From an uncultured Cytophagaceae bacterium (lineage in GTDB: Bacteria > Bacteroidota > Bacteroidia > Cytophagales > Microscillaceae), in the NCBI GenBank assembly GCA_937899305.1, contig CALDJV010000298.1:1-13488 (forward strand): 13,488 nt of DNA, given 5' to 3'. A program made the translations under genes and the position numbers. Below, one piece after another: positions 7,325 to 13,488 of the stretch. Every line of letters begins with the position of its first letter. Position 1 is the first letter of the stretch. Under the pieces are notes generated by a model, which ran no database searches, was not told the origin of the DNA, and worked only from the letters and a program-made list of their open reading frames with translations.

Positions 7325-7426
7325 TCTATTACTCTTTGCCTAAGACTTTCTCACTTTCATATAGATTATTCCTGGACAGTTTCTAATACATTAAAATAAT
7401 CTGGGCACTCCCTCTTTTATCATCAC

Positions 7427-7477
7427 CAACCATAAATGCAACCAAGTTGCATTTATGGTTGTTAGTAATTAAACTTG
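7427..7477 (+). promoter_or_regulatory. Perfect 16-bp inverted repeat overlapping a candidate promoter
   Basis: CAACCATAAATGCAAC (7427-7442) and its exact reverse complement (7446-7461) flank a 3-base centre. No T run follows, so it is a poor terminator. The right arm contains TTG (7447-7449), which lies 20 bases before TAAACTTG (7470-7477, one mismatch to TAnnTTTG). This gives a plausible promoter for the oxidoreductase gene with an operator or RNA hairpin at its start. Confidence 0.5.
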
Positions 7478-7532
7478 CGATGGTTTTTCATTTGCAACAA
7501 ACCAAAATATTGTAAAAAGAGTTGTAGAACCC

Positions 7533-8678
7533 ATGACCTTACCATATATGAGTGAAAATAATGATATAGATGCGTACTATGACGTTGTCATCGTTGGAGC
7601 AGGACCGGCTGGCATAGGCGTAGGAATTCTTTTGCAACAGCTGGGAATAAATCACGTCATATTAGAAAAAAACACTGTTGGCGAGTCATTTAGAAAATGG
7701 CCTATAGAAACCCGGTTTATATCTCCTTCGTTCACGGGCAATTTCTTTAAGATGCCCGATTTGAATGCCATCACCCCAGGTACCTCTCCCGCCTTCTCGC
7801 TATTGACCGAGCACCCAACCGGAGAAGATTATGTGGAGTATCTCGAAGCACTTGCAAAGTATTATGACCTGCCAATTAAAACTGGAGTTTGTGTAAATAC
7901 TGTTCAAAAAAATGTGGATTCCTTCGTGTTAACTACCGATAAGGGTGAATACAAGAGTATGTATGTAATATGGGCTGCAGGTGAATACCAATACCCCAGA
8001 ACAGATGCCTTCGAAGGGGCTGATTTGTGTACTCATTACTCAGAGGTTGATTCTTTTTCAGATTTGGATGGTGATGAGCACATTGTGATAGGAGCCTACG
8101 AATCTGGCTTTGATGCAATGGTTAACTTAATTAGAGCCAGGAAGATAGTCACCCTCCTTGATGATGCAGACTATTTAAACTTGGTGAAAAGCGACTCGAG
8201 TTACTCGCTTGCTCCATTTACCCGAGACAGAATAGAATATGTAGCCGATCTTTTTGATTATTATACTGAAACAAAAGTAAACAGTGTAGAATTTGTAAAT
8301 GATGCCTACATCGTAAAAACCGCAAATGGCCACACCTTCACTTCACCACAAAAGCCCATTAATTGTACGGGGTTTGCCAGTAGCCTCACCTTGGTGAAGG
8401 AATCGTTTGAGTTTAAAGATGACTATCCCTTACTGAATGAGTTTGATGAATCTACCAAGACAAAAAATTTATTTTTGGTAGGCCCACAAGTAAAACACAA
8501 AAACGCGTTGTTTTGCTTTATTTATAAATATAGACAAAGGTTTGCCATAGTAGCGGAGAAGATTGCAAAAAGAATGAAAGTTCCTCCCAAAACAATATAC
8601 AAGACCCTTCAGGAATACAAGGACAATAACTTTTATTTGACCGATTTATCGTGCTGTGACGATGAGTGTACTTGCTAG
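7533..8678 (+). CDS. FAD/NAD(P)-dependent oxidoreductase (flavin monooxygenase-like) with Cys-rich tail
   Basis: This 381-aa two-dinucleotide-binding flavoprotein has the FAD Rossmann motif VGAGPAGIGVG at about 21-31, the linker WAAGEYQYPR at 147-156, and a second motif IGAYESGFDA at 186-195 that should bind NAD(P)H. NCTGF and LFLVGP follow, the late ATG/GD-type FAD contacts. This is the layout of Pyr_redox_3/COG2072 proteins (CzcO-like flavoproteins, small flavin monooxygenases and YpdA-type disulfide reductases). No CxxC redox pair is present beside the flavin, so it is not a classical thioredoxin reductase. The last eight residues (CCDDECTC, Cys374/375/379/381) form an unusual cysteine cluster that may bind metal or be redox-active. 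The start may be ATG 7533 or ATG 7548; neither has a good ribosome site. It is probably cytoplasmic, with unknown substrate. Confidence 0.85.
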   Translation: MTLPYMSENNDIDAYYDVVIVGAGPAGIGVGILLQQLGINHVILEKNTVGESFRKWPIETRFISPSFTGNFFKMPDLNAITPGTSPAFSLLTEHPTGEDYVEYLEALAKYYDLPIKTGVCVNTVQKNVDSFVLTTDKGEYKSMYVIWAAGEYQYPRTDAFEGADLCTHYSEVDSFSDLDGDEHIVIGAYESGFDAMVNLIRARKIVTLLDDADYLNLVKSDSSYSLAPFTRDRIEYVADLFDYYTETKVNSVEFVNDAYIVKTANGHTFTSPQKPINCTGFASSLTLVKESFEFKDDYPLLNEFDESTKTKNLFLVGPQVKHKNALFCFIYKYRQRFAIVAEKIAKRMKVPPKTIYKTLQEYKDNNFYLTDLSCCDDECTC

Positions 8679-8680
8679 AG

Positions 8681-8753
8681 TTAAGGAACGTGTCTGTAAT
8701 AACTTTGGGTAATTTTACTAAACCTGGAAACTTATTTTGAACCTGTTCCTAAG
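8681..8753. repeat. Short dispersed repeat, copy 2 (possible IS-end or MITE remnant)
   Basis: Bases 8717-8741 match 186-209 with one substitution and one extra base. Here the repeat sits inside a 73-base stretch bounded by inverted AGGAAC (8684-8689) and GTTCCT (8745-8750), with partial A/T matches beyond. That is suggestive of a tiny terminal-inverted-repeat remnant starting two bases after the oxidoreductase stop. Confidence 0.3.
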
Positions 8754-8798
8754 TAACGCATTCGCAATAACGATCGATTTTTAGCTTTACAGAGCTCG

Positions 8799-8833
8799 CC
8801 AGTAGCTTGGTTATCCCCTACCCGAGCTACTGG
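8799..8833. other. Strong GC-rich hairpin
   Basis: Bases 8799-8810 pair with 8822-8833 as a 12-bp stem with one G-T wobble and an 11-base loop. It lies about 120 bases past the oxidoreductase stop and about 110 before the TetR gene. With no T run on either side it is not a classical terminator, but it could stabilise an RNA end. Confidence 0.5.
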
Positions 8834-8945
8834 AAATAAGGAAGTTTTCCAAACACAATACTAACATTGCATACCTATAATATCCTCACAAACAATTTAT
8901 AAATGTATTTGTGATAATTTTTAATATCTTTCTATAAAAAAGATA

Positions 8946-9488
8946 ATGAGCCCAAGTAAAATAGTATGGATAAAAGAGGGGTATTTTATTTTTTCTAGAG
9001 AAGGAACCCAAGGTTTGAATGTAGAAAGAATTGCCCGGCAAATCAATAAAAATAAATCCTCCTATTATTACTACTTTGGTGACTTGGATATTTTCGTGGA
9101 AGCATTGTTGGATTATCATTTGGAGCGAGCCGACCAAATTGCCGCTTTGGGTAGGCAATGTAAAAACATGGATCCAGACGTCATCAACCTAATGGTGGAC
9201 ACAAAAGACGATCTTTTTTTTAGCAAACAGCTGAGATTAAACCTCAAAAATCCCGCATTTAAAAGGTGCTTTGACAAATCTTTTAAGATCATTACTGATA
9301 GTTTTATGGATCAATGGACAGTTGCCATTAGATTTGAAGACCGTCCTGGATTGGCAAAAATACTATTCAAACTCATCGTGGATAATTTCTTTTTACAAGT
9401 GAATGATGAAAACCTTACCTATGAGTGGTTTCATGAGTACATGAATGAAATTCGCTTTATTATCGAGCAGGTAAGAAGTCACTTATAA
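8946..9488 (+). CDS. TetR-family transcriptional regulator
   Basis: This 180-aa protein has the family's DNA-binding domain at about residues 5-52. A first helix around residues 8-18 is followed by GLNVERIARQINKNKSSYYYYFGD (23-46), the TetR helix-turn-helix with the conserved tyrosine/phenylalanine run and the following acidic turn. Residues 53-180 are a divergent helical ligand-binding domain in which no inducer can be read. TetR proteins usually repress neighbouring genes until a small molecule binds. The gene lies on the same strand between the flavoprotein (stop 8678) and the acetylene-hydratase-like gene (start 9649), so either could be its target. I infer the latter as more likely because a promoter box lies just before it. 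No obvious palindromic operator was found in 9489-9648. Confidence 0.85.
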   Translation: MSPSKIVWIKEGYFIFSREGTQGLNVERIARQINKNKSSYYYYFGDLDIFVEALLDYHLERADQIAALGRQCKNMDPDVINLMVDTKDDLFFSKQLRLNLKNPAFKRCFDKSFKIITDSFMDQWTVAIRFEDRPGLAKILFKLIVDNFFLQVNDENLTYEWFHEYMNEIRFIIEQVRSHL

Positions 9489-9577
9489 CCTACATAATAT
9501 TCGTTTTTTAACCCAAAACACAAAATTTAATTGTAGTTATAAACGCCACCGTCTACATGTCACCGCATAATCTTACT

Positions 9578-9585
9578 TATCTTTG
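9578..9585 (+). promoter_or_regulatory. -7 promoter box upstream of the acetylene-hydratase-like gene
   Basis: TATCTTTG matches the TAnnTTTG consensus exactly. Transcription would start near 9591, giving a leader of about 58 bases before 9649. No TTG sits at the ideal -33 distance, so an activator or a weaker promoter is possible. Confidence 0.4.
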
Positions 9586-9648
9586 AATTAATTCAATGAA
9601 ACTGGGGATGTTTTGCTAAAAATGGCCTCGCTTTAATTCTCTAAAAAT

Positions 9649-11829
9649 ATGATGGAAAAAGAAGCGGTTAAAAAAGTAATTTGTGCAAGCTGTGACGTGT
9701 CTTGTTCAGTGACAGCCCACACCAAAAATGGTAGGGTGGTAAAAATAAGTCAATCTGATAACCCTTTATTCAAAGGACACATTTGTATGAAGGGAGTATA
9801 CGCACCTAAGAATTTTGCTCACCCCGACCGCATTCGGTATCCATTAAAACGGGTGGGCGAAAGAGGATCGGGAAAATGGGAAAGGGTTACTTGGGAGGAA
9901 GCAATGAGCGATATCACCCAACGCTTAAAAACCATTGTAAAACAACATGGCCCAGAAGCACTGGCCGTGTCTACCAGCCTTTGGAACACCTCGACTGACT
10001 CAGGGCTAGGCCGTCGATTTATGAATTTGTTGGGCTCACCTAACTGGATTAGTGGGGTGGCACTTTGCATGGGGAATACCGCAGCCATTAACCGAATGGT
10101 GTATGGCTGGTACCCTTTCCCTGATTTTCAGATGACCCGCTGTATTGTATTGATGGGGCATAACCCTCGTAGGCATAGTTGGGTCCCGGTTTATCAGTAT
10201 ATCCGAGCTGCCCAACAACGAGGGGCAAAATTAATTGTACTGGACCCACGTCGCAGCGAAAATGCCGAAAAAGCAGATGTTTGGTTGCCTCTTAAAGCCG
10301 GGACCGATACTGTCATGATGATGGGTTGGCTTAACATTATCATTGAAAACGGGTGGTATGACAAAACCTTTGTAGAAAAATACACAAGTGGTTTTGAGGA
10401 ACTTAAAAAACGACTACAGGAATTTCCCTTAGAGAAGGTCGTTGAGATTACGGGAGTCAAAAAAGAATTGATTTATGAAGCAGCTAAAGTATACGCTACC
10501 CACGGACCTTCTATCATTCCGTGGACCCCCATCACTGACCAACAAAGAAATAGTACTTCCGCAATTCGTCTCCAGGCAAGTTTAAGGGCAATTTGTGGCT
10601 ACCTGGACGTACCAGGTGGAGAACGATTTCATGGGTTTAACCCCCTAGTTATTTCTATGTCAGAAATAGAGATGCATGAGGCAATATCTCAGGAGCAAAA
10701 AGACAAACAATTGGGTGCTGATACTCATCCAGCTTTTACCTATAGAGGTACTGCTGCCCTCAAAGAACCCACCCAAAGCGTTTGGGGGCAGCCCTATGCC
10801 GACTTGGTCATGGGGAGTTATATGGCCAATCCCTCGGCTACCTTTCGCGCCATGGCTTATGGTGATCCTTATCCAGTCAAAGCCTTTTTTGTTCTAGGCA
10901 ACAATGCCCTGATGAGTTATGCCAATATGCAATTGATCTATAAGGCTATCATGAACCAGGACTTGGTTGTGGTACAAGAACATATGAAAACGCCTACTGC
11001 TCAATTGGCGGATTATATTTTACCAGGTGATAGCTGGCTGGAACGCCCCAACCTCTTTGATTACTTTGAATGGCATTCTATGTTGCGTCCTTCTGAGCAG
11101 GCTATGCAGCCTCCAGGCGAGTGTAGAAGTACATTTGAATTTTGGCGAGATTTAGGCCATAGAATGGGGTTTGAAGAGTATTTCCCTTGGCCTACTATTG
11201 AGCAATTTTATGATTATAAATTATCAAAATCAGGTTTGACTTTTCAGGAATTTTGTGATCAATATGACTTACACCTGCCTCCTTCTCAGTTTAAAAAATA
11301 TGAAAAAACCGGATTTGCTACTCCCACTGGCAAAGTAGAGCTCTATTCTACTATTTTGGAAGACCTGGGTTTTGACCCACTCCCCTACTTTAGAGCAGAC
11401 CCACCCAACCCCGAAGGATTTCCTTTGAAACTTTTTACAGGAGTCCGAGAAGATTCATTCTTTCAAACTGGACATCGGCATGTACCCGAACTCCGCAAAA
11501 AGCAACCTGAACCACATATGTTTATATCCAAATCGGATGCTAAAACCTATCAAGTAACTCAAGGAGAATGGGTGGAAATAGAAAGTATTCAAGGCAAAGT
11601 AAAAATGATGACTGCCATTCGGGATGACATGCCCAAAGGGTTGATTCGTATACCCCATGGTTGGTGGAAGCCCGAAACTACCCAGGGCAAAGACAAGCTC
11701 TCTTCAGCTTGGGAGCTATCCGATGCCCAACTATGCCCTGATAATCAAGATTTTTTAGACGCTGAACAAGGAATCCCCCACTTTAAAGGCATTCCTTGTC
11801 GAATCAATAAAATAACAAGCCATGCGTAA
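9649..11829 (+). CDS. Acetylene-hydratase-like tungsten/molybdenum bis-pterin enzyme
   Basis: This 726-aa DMSO-reductase-family protein has a 4Fe-4S site from Cys12, Cys15, Cys19 and Cys46 (CX2CX3CX26C) and a metal-ligand Cys140. Pterin-binding signatures include KLIVLDPRR, MNQDLVV and LADYILPGDSWLERP, and the C-terminal cofactor domain (about 580-720) includes RIPHGWW. Compared from memory with Pelobacter acetylenicus acetylene hydratase (730 aa), similarity runs end to end (RRFMNLLGSPNW, GFEELK, MHEA, TPTAQLADY). The catalytic Asp13 corresponds to Asp16 (SCDVSC). Of the substrate ring, Trp179 and Trp293 are kept (Trp178, Trp292). Ile14 is Val17, Ile113 aligns with Trp112, Ile142 is Met141, and Trp472 aligns with Phe473. 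There is no Tat signal and no ferredoxin-like or membrane subunit gene, which fits a cytoplasmic, non-redox hydratase rather than a respiratory reductase. Substrate and metal (W or Mo) are unproven. The start could be Met1 or Met2. Confidence 0.85.
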   Translation: MMEKEAVKKVICASCDVSCSVTAHTKNGRVVKISQSDNPLFKGHICMKGVYAPKNFAHPDRIRYPLKRVGERGSGKWERVTWEEAMSDITQRLKTIVKQHGPEALAVSTSLWNTSTDSGLGRRFMNLLGSPNWISGVALCMGNTAAINRMVYGWYPFPDFQMTRCIVLMGHNPRRHSWVPVYQYIRAAQQRGAKLIVLDPRRSENAEKADVWLPLKAGTDTVMMMGWLNIIIENGWYDKTFVEKYTSGFEELKKRLQEFPLEKVVEITGVKKELIYEAAKVYATHGPSIIPWTPITDQQRNSTSAIRLQASLRAICGYLDVPGGERFHGFNPLVISMSEIEMHEAISQEQKDKQLGADTHPAFTYRGTAALKEPTQSVWGQPYADLVMGSYMANPSATFRAMAYGDPYPVKAFFVLGNNALMSYANMQLIYKAIMNQDLVVVQEHMKTPTAQLADYILPGDSWLERPNLFDYFEWHSMLRPSEQAMQPPGECRSTFEFWRDLGHRMGFEEYFPWPTIEQFYDYKLSKSGLTFQEFCDQYDLHLPPSQFKKYEKTGFATPTGKVELYSTILEDLGFDPLPYFRADPPNPEGFPLKLFTGVREDSFFQTGHRHVPELRKKQPEPHMFISKSDAKTYQVTQGEWVEIESIQGKVKMMTAIRDDMPKGLIRIPHGWWKPETTQGKDKLSSAWELSDAQLCPDNQDFLDAEQGIPHFKGIPCRINKITSHA

Positions 11830-12073
11830 AAAAATAAAATACAAAATATCTGTTTATACCGTACATCTGATGGAGTGGATGGCACAAAGGGCTAGTAGAC
11901 GTAAACAAAATTGGCTGGACAAAAGAATTGTAGCCCTACTTCATCGCCTGACCAATACTCAAAAATTGGAATATGATTACATGAAAGACGAACTGATTGA
12001 GTCTGAACCATCATTTGACCTGGAAGAATTGGAAGCTTTTGAAAATAGTAATACGGCTTCTTCTGAAACATGA
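11822..12073 (+). CDS. Small charged protein coupled to the acetylene-hydratase-like gene
   Basis: The ATG lies inside the end of the preceding gene (8-base overlap), implying translational coupling and a shared transcript. The 83-aa product has a very basic N-terminal half (about residues 1-42; MRKKIKYK, RASRRKQNWLDKR) and an acidic, probably disordered tail (about 54-83). It has no cysteine, signal peptide or clear membrane helix, although VYTVHLMEWMAQ (11-22) is a short amphipathic segment. I do not recognise a family. The tight linkage suggests a role tied to the enzyme, such as a chaperone for cofactor insertion or a small subunit, but this is inference. Pterin-enzyme chaperones (TorD/NarJ type) are much larger, so it is not one of those. 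Confidence 0.75.
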   Translation: MRKKIKYKISVYTVHLMEWMAQRASRRKQNWLDKRIVALLHRLTNTQKLEYDYMKDELIESEPSFDLEELEAFENSNTASSET

Positions 12074-12308
12074 CGTGACACTTCTTTTAATACACATAAT
12101 CATTCAGTCCAGATATCTGTATTTTGTAAATGAATCAAGTAATTGGTTATAGTTTTACTGATGGTCTTTTACAGACAAGGCACTTTTTGATTCCACACCA
12201 ATTGGGTATTCACCTGCTGAAAAAAATTAGACAAAATTATATCAACTCAAAAGTGTATGTTATTTTGTACAAGCTTTGGCCATAGATTGGTACTAAAGAG
12301 AATTCACA

Positions 12309-13226
12309 ATGAGCAAATACAACGAGAAACAGGTTATTGATCAAAAAGGCAAAAAAACAACTTATTTAGAATGGGAAGGGGGCACCGAAAAAATTTTACT
12401 GCTTCATGGTTTCCCCGAAACACCTCATATTTGGGAACCTATAGCCCACTTATTACTCGAGCAAGGGTTTACAGTCATTGCGCCTTATTTGTTGGGATAT
12501 GAAGAAGTTGACAAACTAGACCATGTGATTACAATCAAAGAACTTGCAGAATGGTTAAATGCATTTGTTGAGAATATTGTCGAAAACGAAGACGAAAAAG
12601 TGTTTTTAGTAGGGCATGACTTTGGTGCAGCCACCTCTTATGCTGCCTTAGCCTACAAACAGCATCGGTTCCACAATTATATTGCCTTGGCCATTCCCCC
12701 ACTCAGAAGCTACCTAATCACGATTTTGACGCATCCTATTTTAGCCCTCCGACGACGATACATTCTCATGTTTTGTCTACCATTTGGTATTGGACGATGG
12801 TTGATTACCAGAAAAAATTTCACTCGCCTCCGAAAAATAACGGTTCGCTGGTCAGAAGGAGCAACACAAAGTAAGGCTTTCTTCTCTTCTGAGGATGCTT
12901 TTAAACACCTTCCAGATTTAAAAGGTCCGCTGGCACTTTATAGAGGTCTTTTACCCTCTTTTTCTAAATTTTTCAGCTGGACAACCCAATTCCGTCTGGG
13001 ATTTGCCAGAATAAATACCCCTACCAGAATCTTTGTAGGTGCCGACGAAACAACCTATCCTGCGGCTGTTTTTGATGGCTTTAGTGCTCAATTTGACCCA
13101 GCCATACCCGTTAGCCTCTCTGTGGTACCCAACTGTGGGCACTTTATCCCTTTTGATGCTCCTGAACTCATTGTACAACATATCTTAGAAATGTTTCAGG
13201 AATACAAAAAAAAAGAGATCGCCTGA
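12309..13226 (+). CDS. Epoxide-hydrolase-like alpha/beta hydrolase
   Basis: This 305-aa protein fits the epoxide hydrolase / haloalkane dehalogenase branch of the alpha/beta hydrolases. It has the oxyanion motif HGFPE (33-37) and a nucleophile elbow GHDFGA with Asp104 where esterases carry Ser. A helical cap (about 135-225) contains LYRGL, whose Tyr211 matches the ring-opening tyrosine of the (N/W)YR motif in epoxide hydrolases. The acid is Asp246 (VGADE) and the base His278 (NCGHFIPFDAPE). HGFPE, rather than the dehalogenase HGxP plus halide-binding Trp after the nucleophile, favours an epoxide hydrolase; Phe105 replaces the common Trp of GHDWG. It is cytoplasmic, with no signal peptide. It follows the small coupled gene by 235 bases on the same strand, so it may have its own promoter; a near-match box (TTATTTTG) lies at 12260-12267. 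Confidence 0.85.
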   Translation: MSKYNEKQVIDQKGKKTTYLEWEGGTEKILLLHGFPETPHIWEPIAHLLLEQGFTVIAPYLLGYEEVDKLDHVITIKELAEWLNAFVENIVENEDEKVFLVGHDFGAATSYAALAYKQHRFHNYIALAIPPLRSYLITILTHPILALRRRYILMFCLPFGIGRWLITRKNFTRLRKITVRWSEGATQSKAFFSSEDAFKHLPDLKGPLALYRGLLPSFSKFFSWTTQFRLGFARINTPTRIFVGADETTYPAAVFDGFSAQFDPAIPVSLSVVPNCGHFIPFDAPELIVQHILEMFQEYKKKEIA

Positions 13227-13371
13227 CTTCTTTTCGTAAAAGCAAAACCTTTCATTCATAGTCAAATCAAGTGCTGCACACCTGCGCTGAAAGAGTCAGA
13301 ATACCTGATTTCATCAAAATGAGGTATTGGACTGAACTCGAGTAAATGTAGAAAATATCTGTAAATATTAT

Positions 13372-13420
13372 TACATAGAATTATGATGTATTATAAAACT
13401 ATGTATATTTGTTCTATGTA
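13372..13420 (+). promoter_or_regulatory. Promoter and probable operator of the PadR-family gene
   Basis: TATATTTG (13404-13411) is an exact -7 box, ending four bases before the ATG at 13416. Three copies of a 7-base half-site surround it: TACATAG (13372-13378), CTATGTA (13399-13405) and CTATGTA (13414-13420). The outer pair extends to a perfect 9-bp inverted repeat, TACATAGAA/TTCTATGTA. PadR proteins typically bind ATGT/ACAT half-sites, so self-repression is likely. The promoter is so close that the mRNA may be nearly leaderless. Confidence 0.5.
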
Positions 13421-13488
13421 CTCAAAAGAACTACTTAAAGGAACTTTGTCGGCCATCATTCTAAATTTATTGGCAAAAAATGAAAAGA
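13416..13488 (+). CDS. PadR-family transcriptional regulator, N-terminal fragment
   Basis: Only the first 24 codons are inside the window; the gene runs off the right edge. The sequence MYSKELLKGTLSAIILNLLAK matches the very typical start of PadR regulators (the LLKGTL...IIL.LL pattern of the first winged-helix helix). PadR proteins are small dimeric repressors, often next to transporters or membrane proteins they control. Its target would lie beyond the window. The ATG at 13416 overlaps one of the CTATGTA half-sites and fits the promoter box just upstream. Confidence 0.7.
   Translation, partial: MYSKELLKGTLSAIILNLLAKNEK

Noticed and set aside
8886..9158. - strand open frame over the TetR gene
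   Set aside because: It is antisense to the clear helix-turn-helix coding region and has no recognisable motif.
9649..11829. Thiosulfate/polysulfide reductase or formate dehydrogenase catalytic subunit
   Set aside because: There is no Tat signal, no FeS or membrane subunit gene nearby, and much closer resemblance to acetylene hydratase, including the Asp after the second cluster cysteine.
12309..13226. Haloalkane dehalogenase
   Set aside because: The residue after the nucleophile Asp104 is Phe, not the halide-binding Trp, and the HGFPE motif and cap Tyr211 favour an epoxide hydrolase.
1..13488. CRISPR array, tRNA genes, complete insertion sequence or phage genes
   Set aside because: I read for regularly spaced repeats, tRNA arms, transposase and phage motifs and found none.

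Overview
The window is AT-rich, gene-sparse bacterial DNA that reads as a member of the Bacteroidetes, most likely a Cytophagia/Flammeovirgaceae-type marine organism (inference). The signs are a secreted lipase-like protein with a C-terminal YPNP type IX secretion (T9SS) sorting domain, promoter candidates matching the Bacteroidetes consensus TAnnTTTG, almost no Shine-Dalgarno sequences before starts, and long AT-rich spacers.

Layout. 1-468 has no protein gene. Its first 173 bases fold on paper into a closed multi-helix structure, a candidate structured RNA, followed by a short repeat that recurs near 8716. 469-2924 carries three unrecognised + strand genes: a two-helix membrane protein, a lipoprotein made of two copies of one domain, and a 266-aa cytoplasmic protein. 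3124-5088 (- strand) encodes a secreted alpha/beta hydrolase with a clear intrinsic terminator. 5089-5842 is a long spacer with one coding-like remnant. 5843-7324 (+) holds a VOC/glyoxalase-fold protein, an ABM-fold monooxygenase-like protein, a short HU-like protein without its DNA-binding arm, and a small gene broken by a one-base frameshift. 7533-9488 (+) holds an FAD/NADPH oxidoreductase with a cysteine-rich tail and a TetR-family regulator. 9649-13226 (+) holds a tungsten/molybdenum pterin enzyme, a small overlapping gene, and an epoxide-hydrolase-like alpha/beta hydrolase. The window ends inside a PadR-family regulator.

The most interesting gene is the pterin enzyme at 9649-11829. It closely resembles acetylene hydratase (the cytoplasmic, non-redox hydratase of the DMSO reductase family from Pelobacter acetylenicus) rather than a respiratory reductase. 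It has the same length and cysteine spacing, keeps the catalytic Asp beside the 4Fe-4S cluster, has the metal-binding Cys, and lacks both a Tat signal and electron-transfer partner genes. Several residues of the hydrophobic substrate ring differ, so the substrate may differ too. Its stop overlaps the start of an 83-aa charged protein of unknown function, which makes a two-gene unit, perhaps controlled by the TetR protein just upstream. With the nearby flavoprotein and epoxide-hydrolase-like gene this could form a small module acting on unsaturated or epoxidised small molecules; that last step is inference from proximity.
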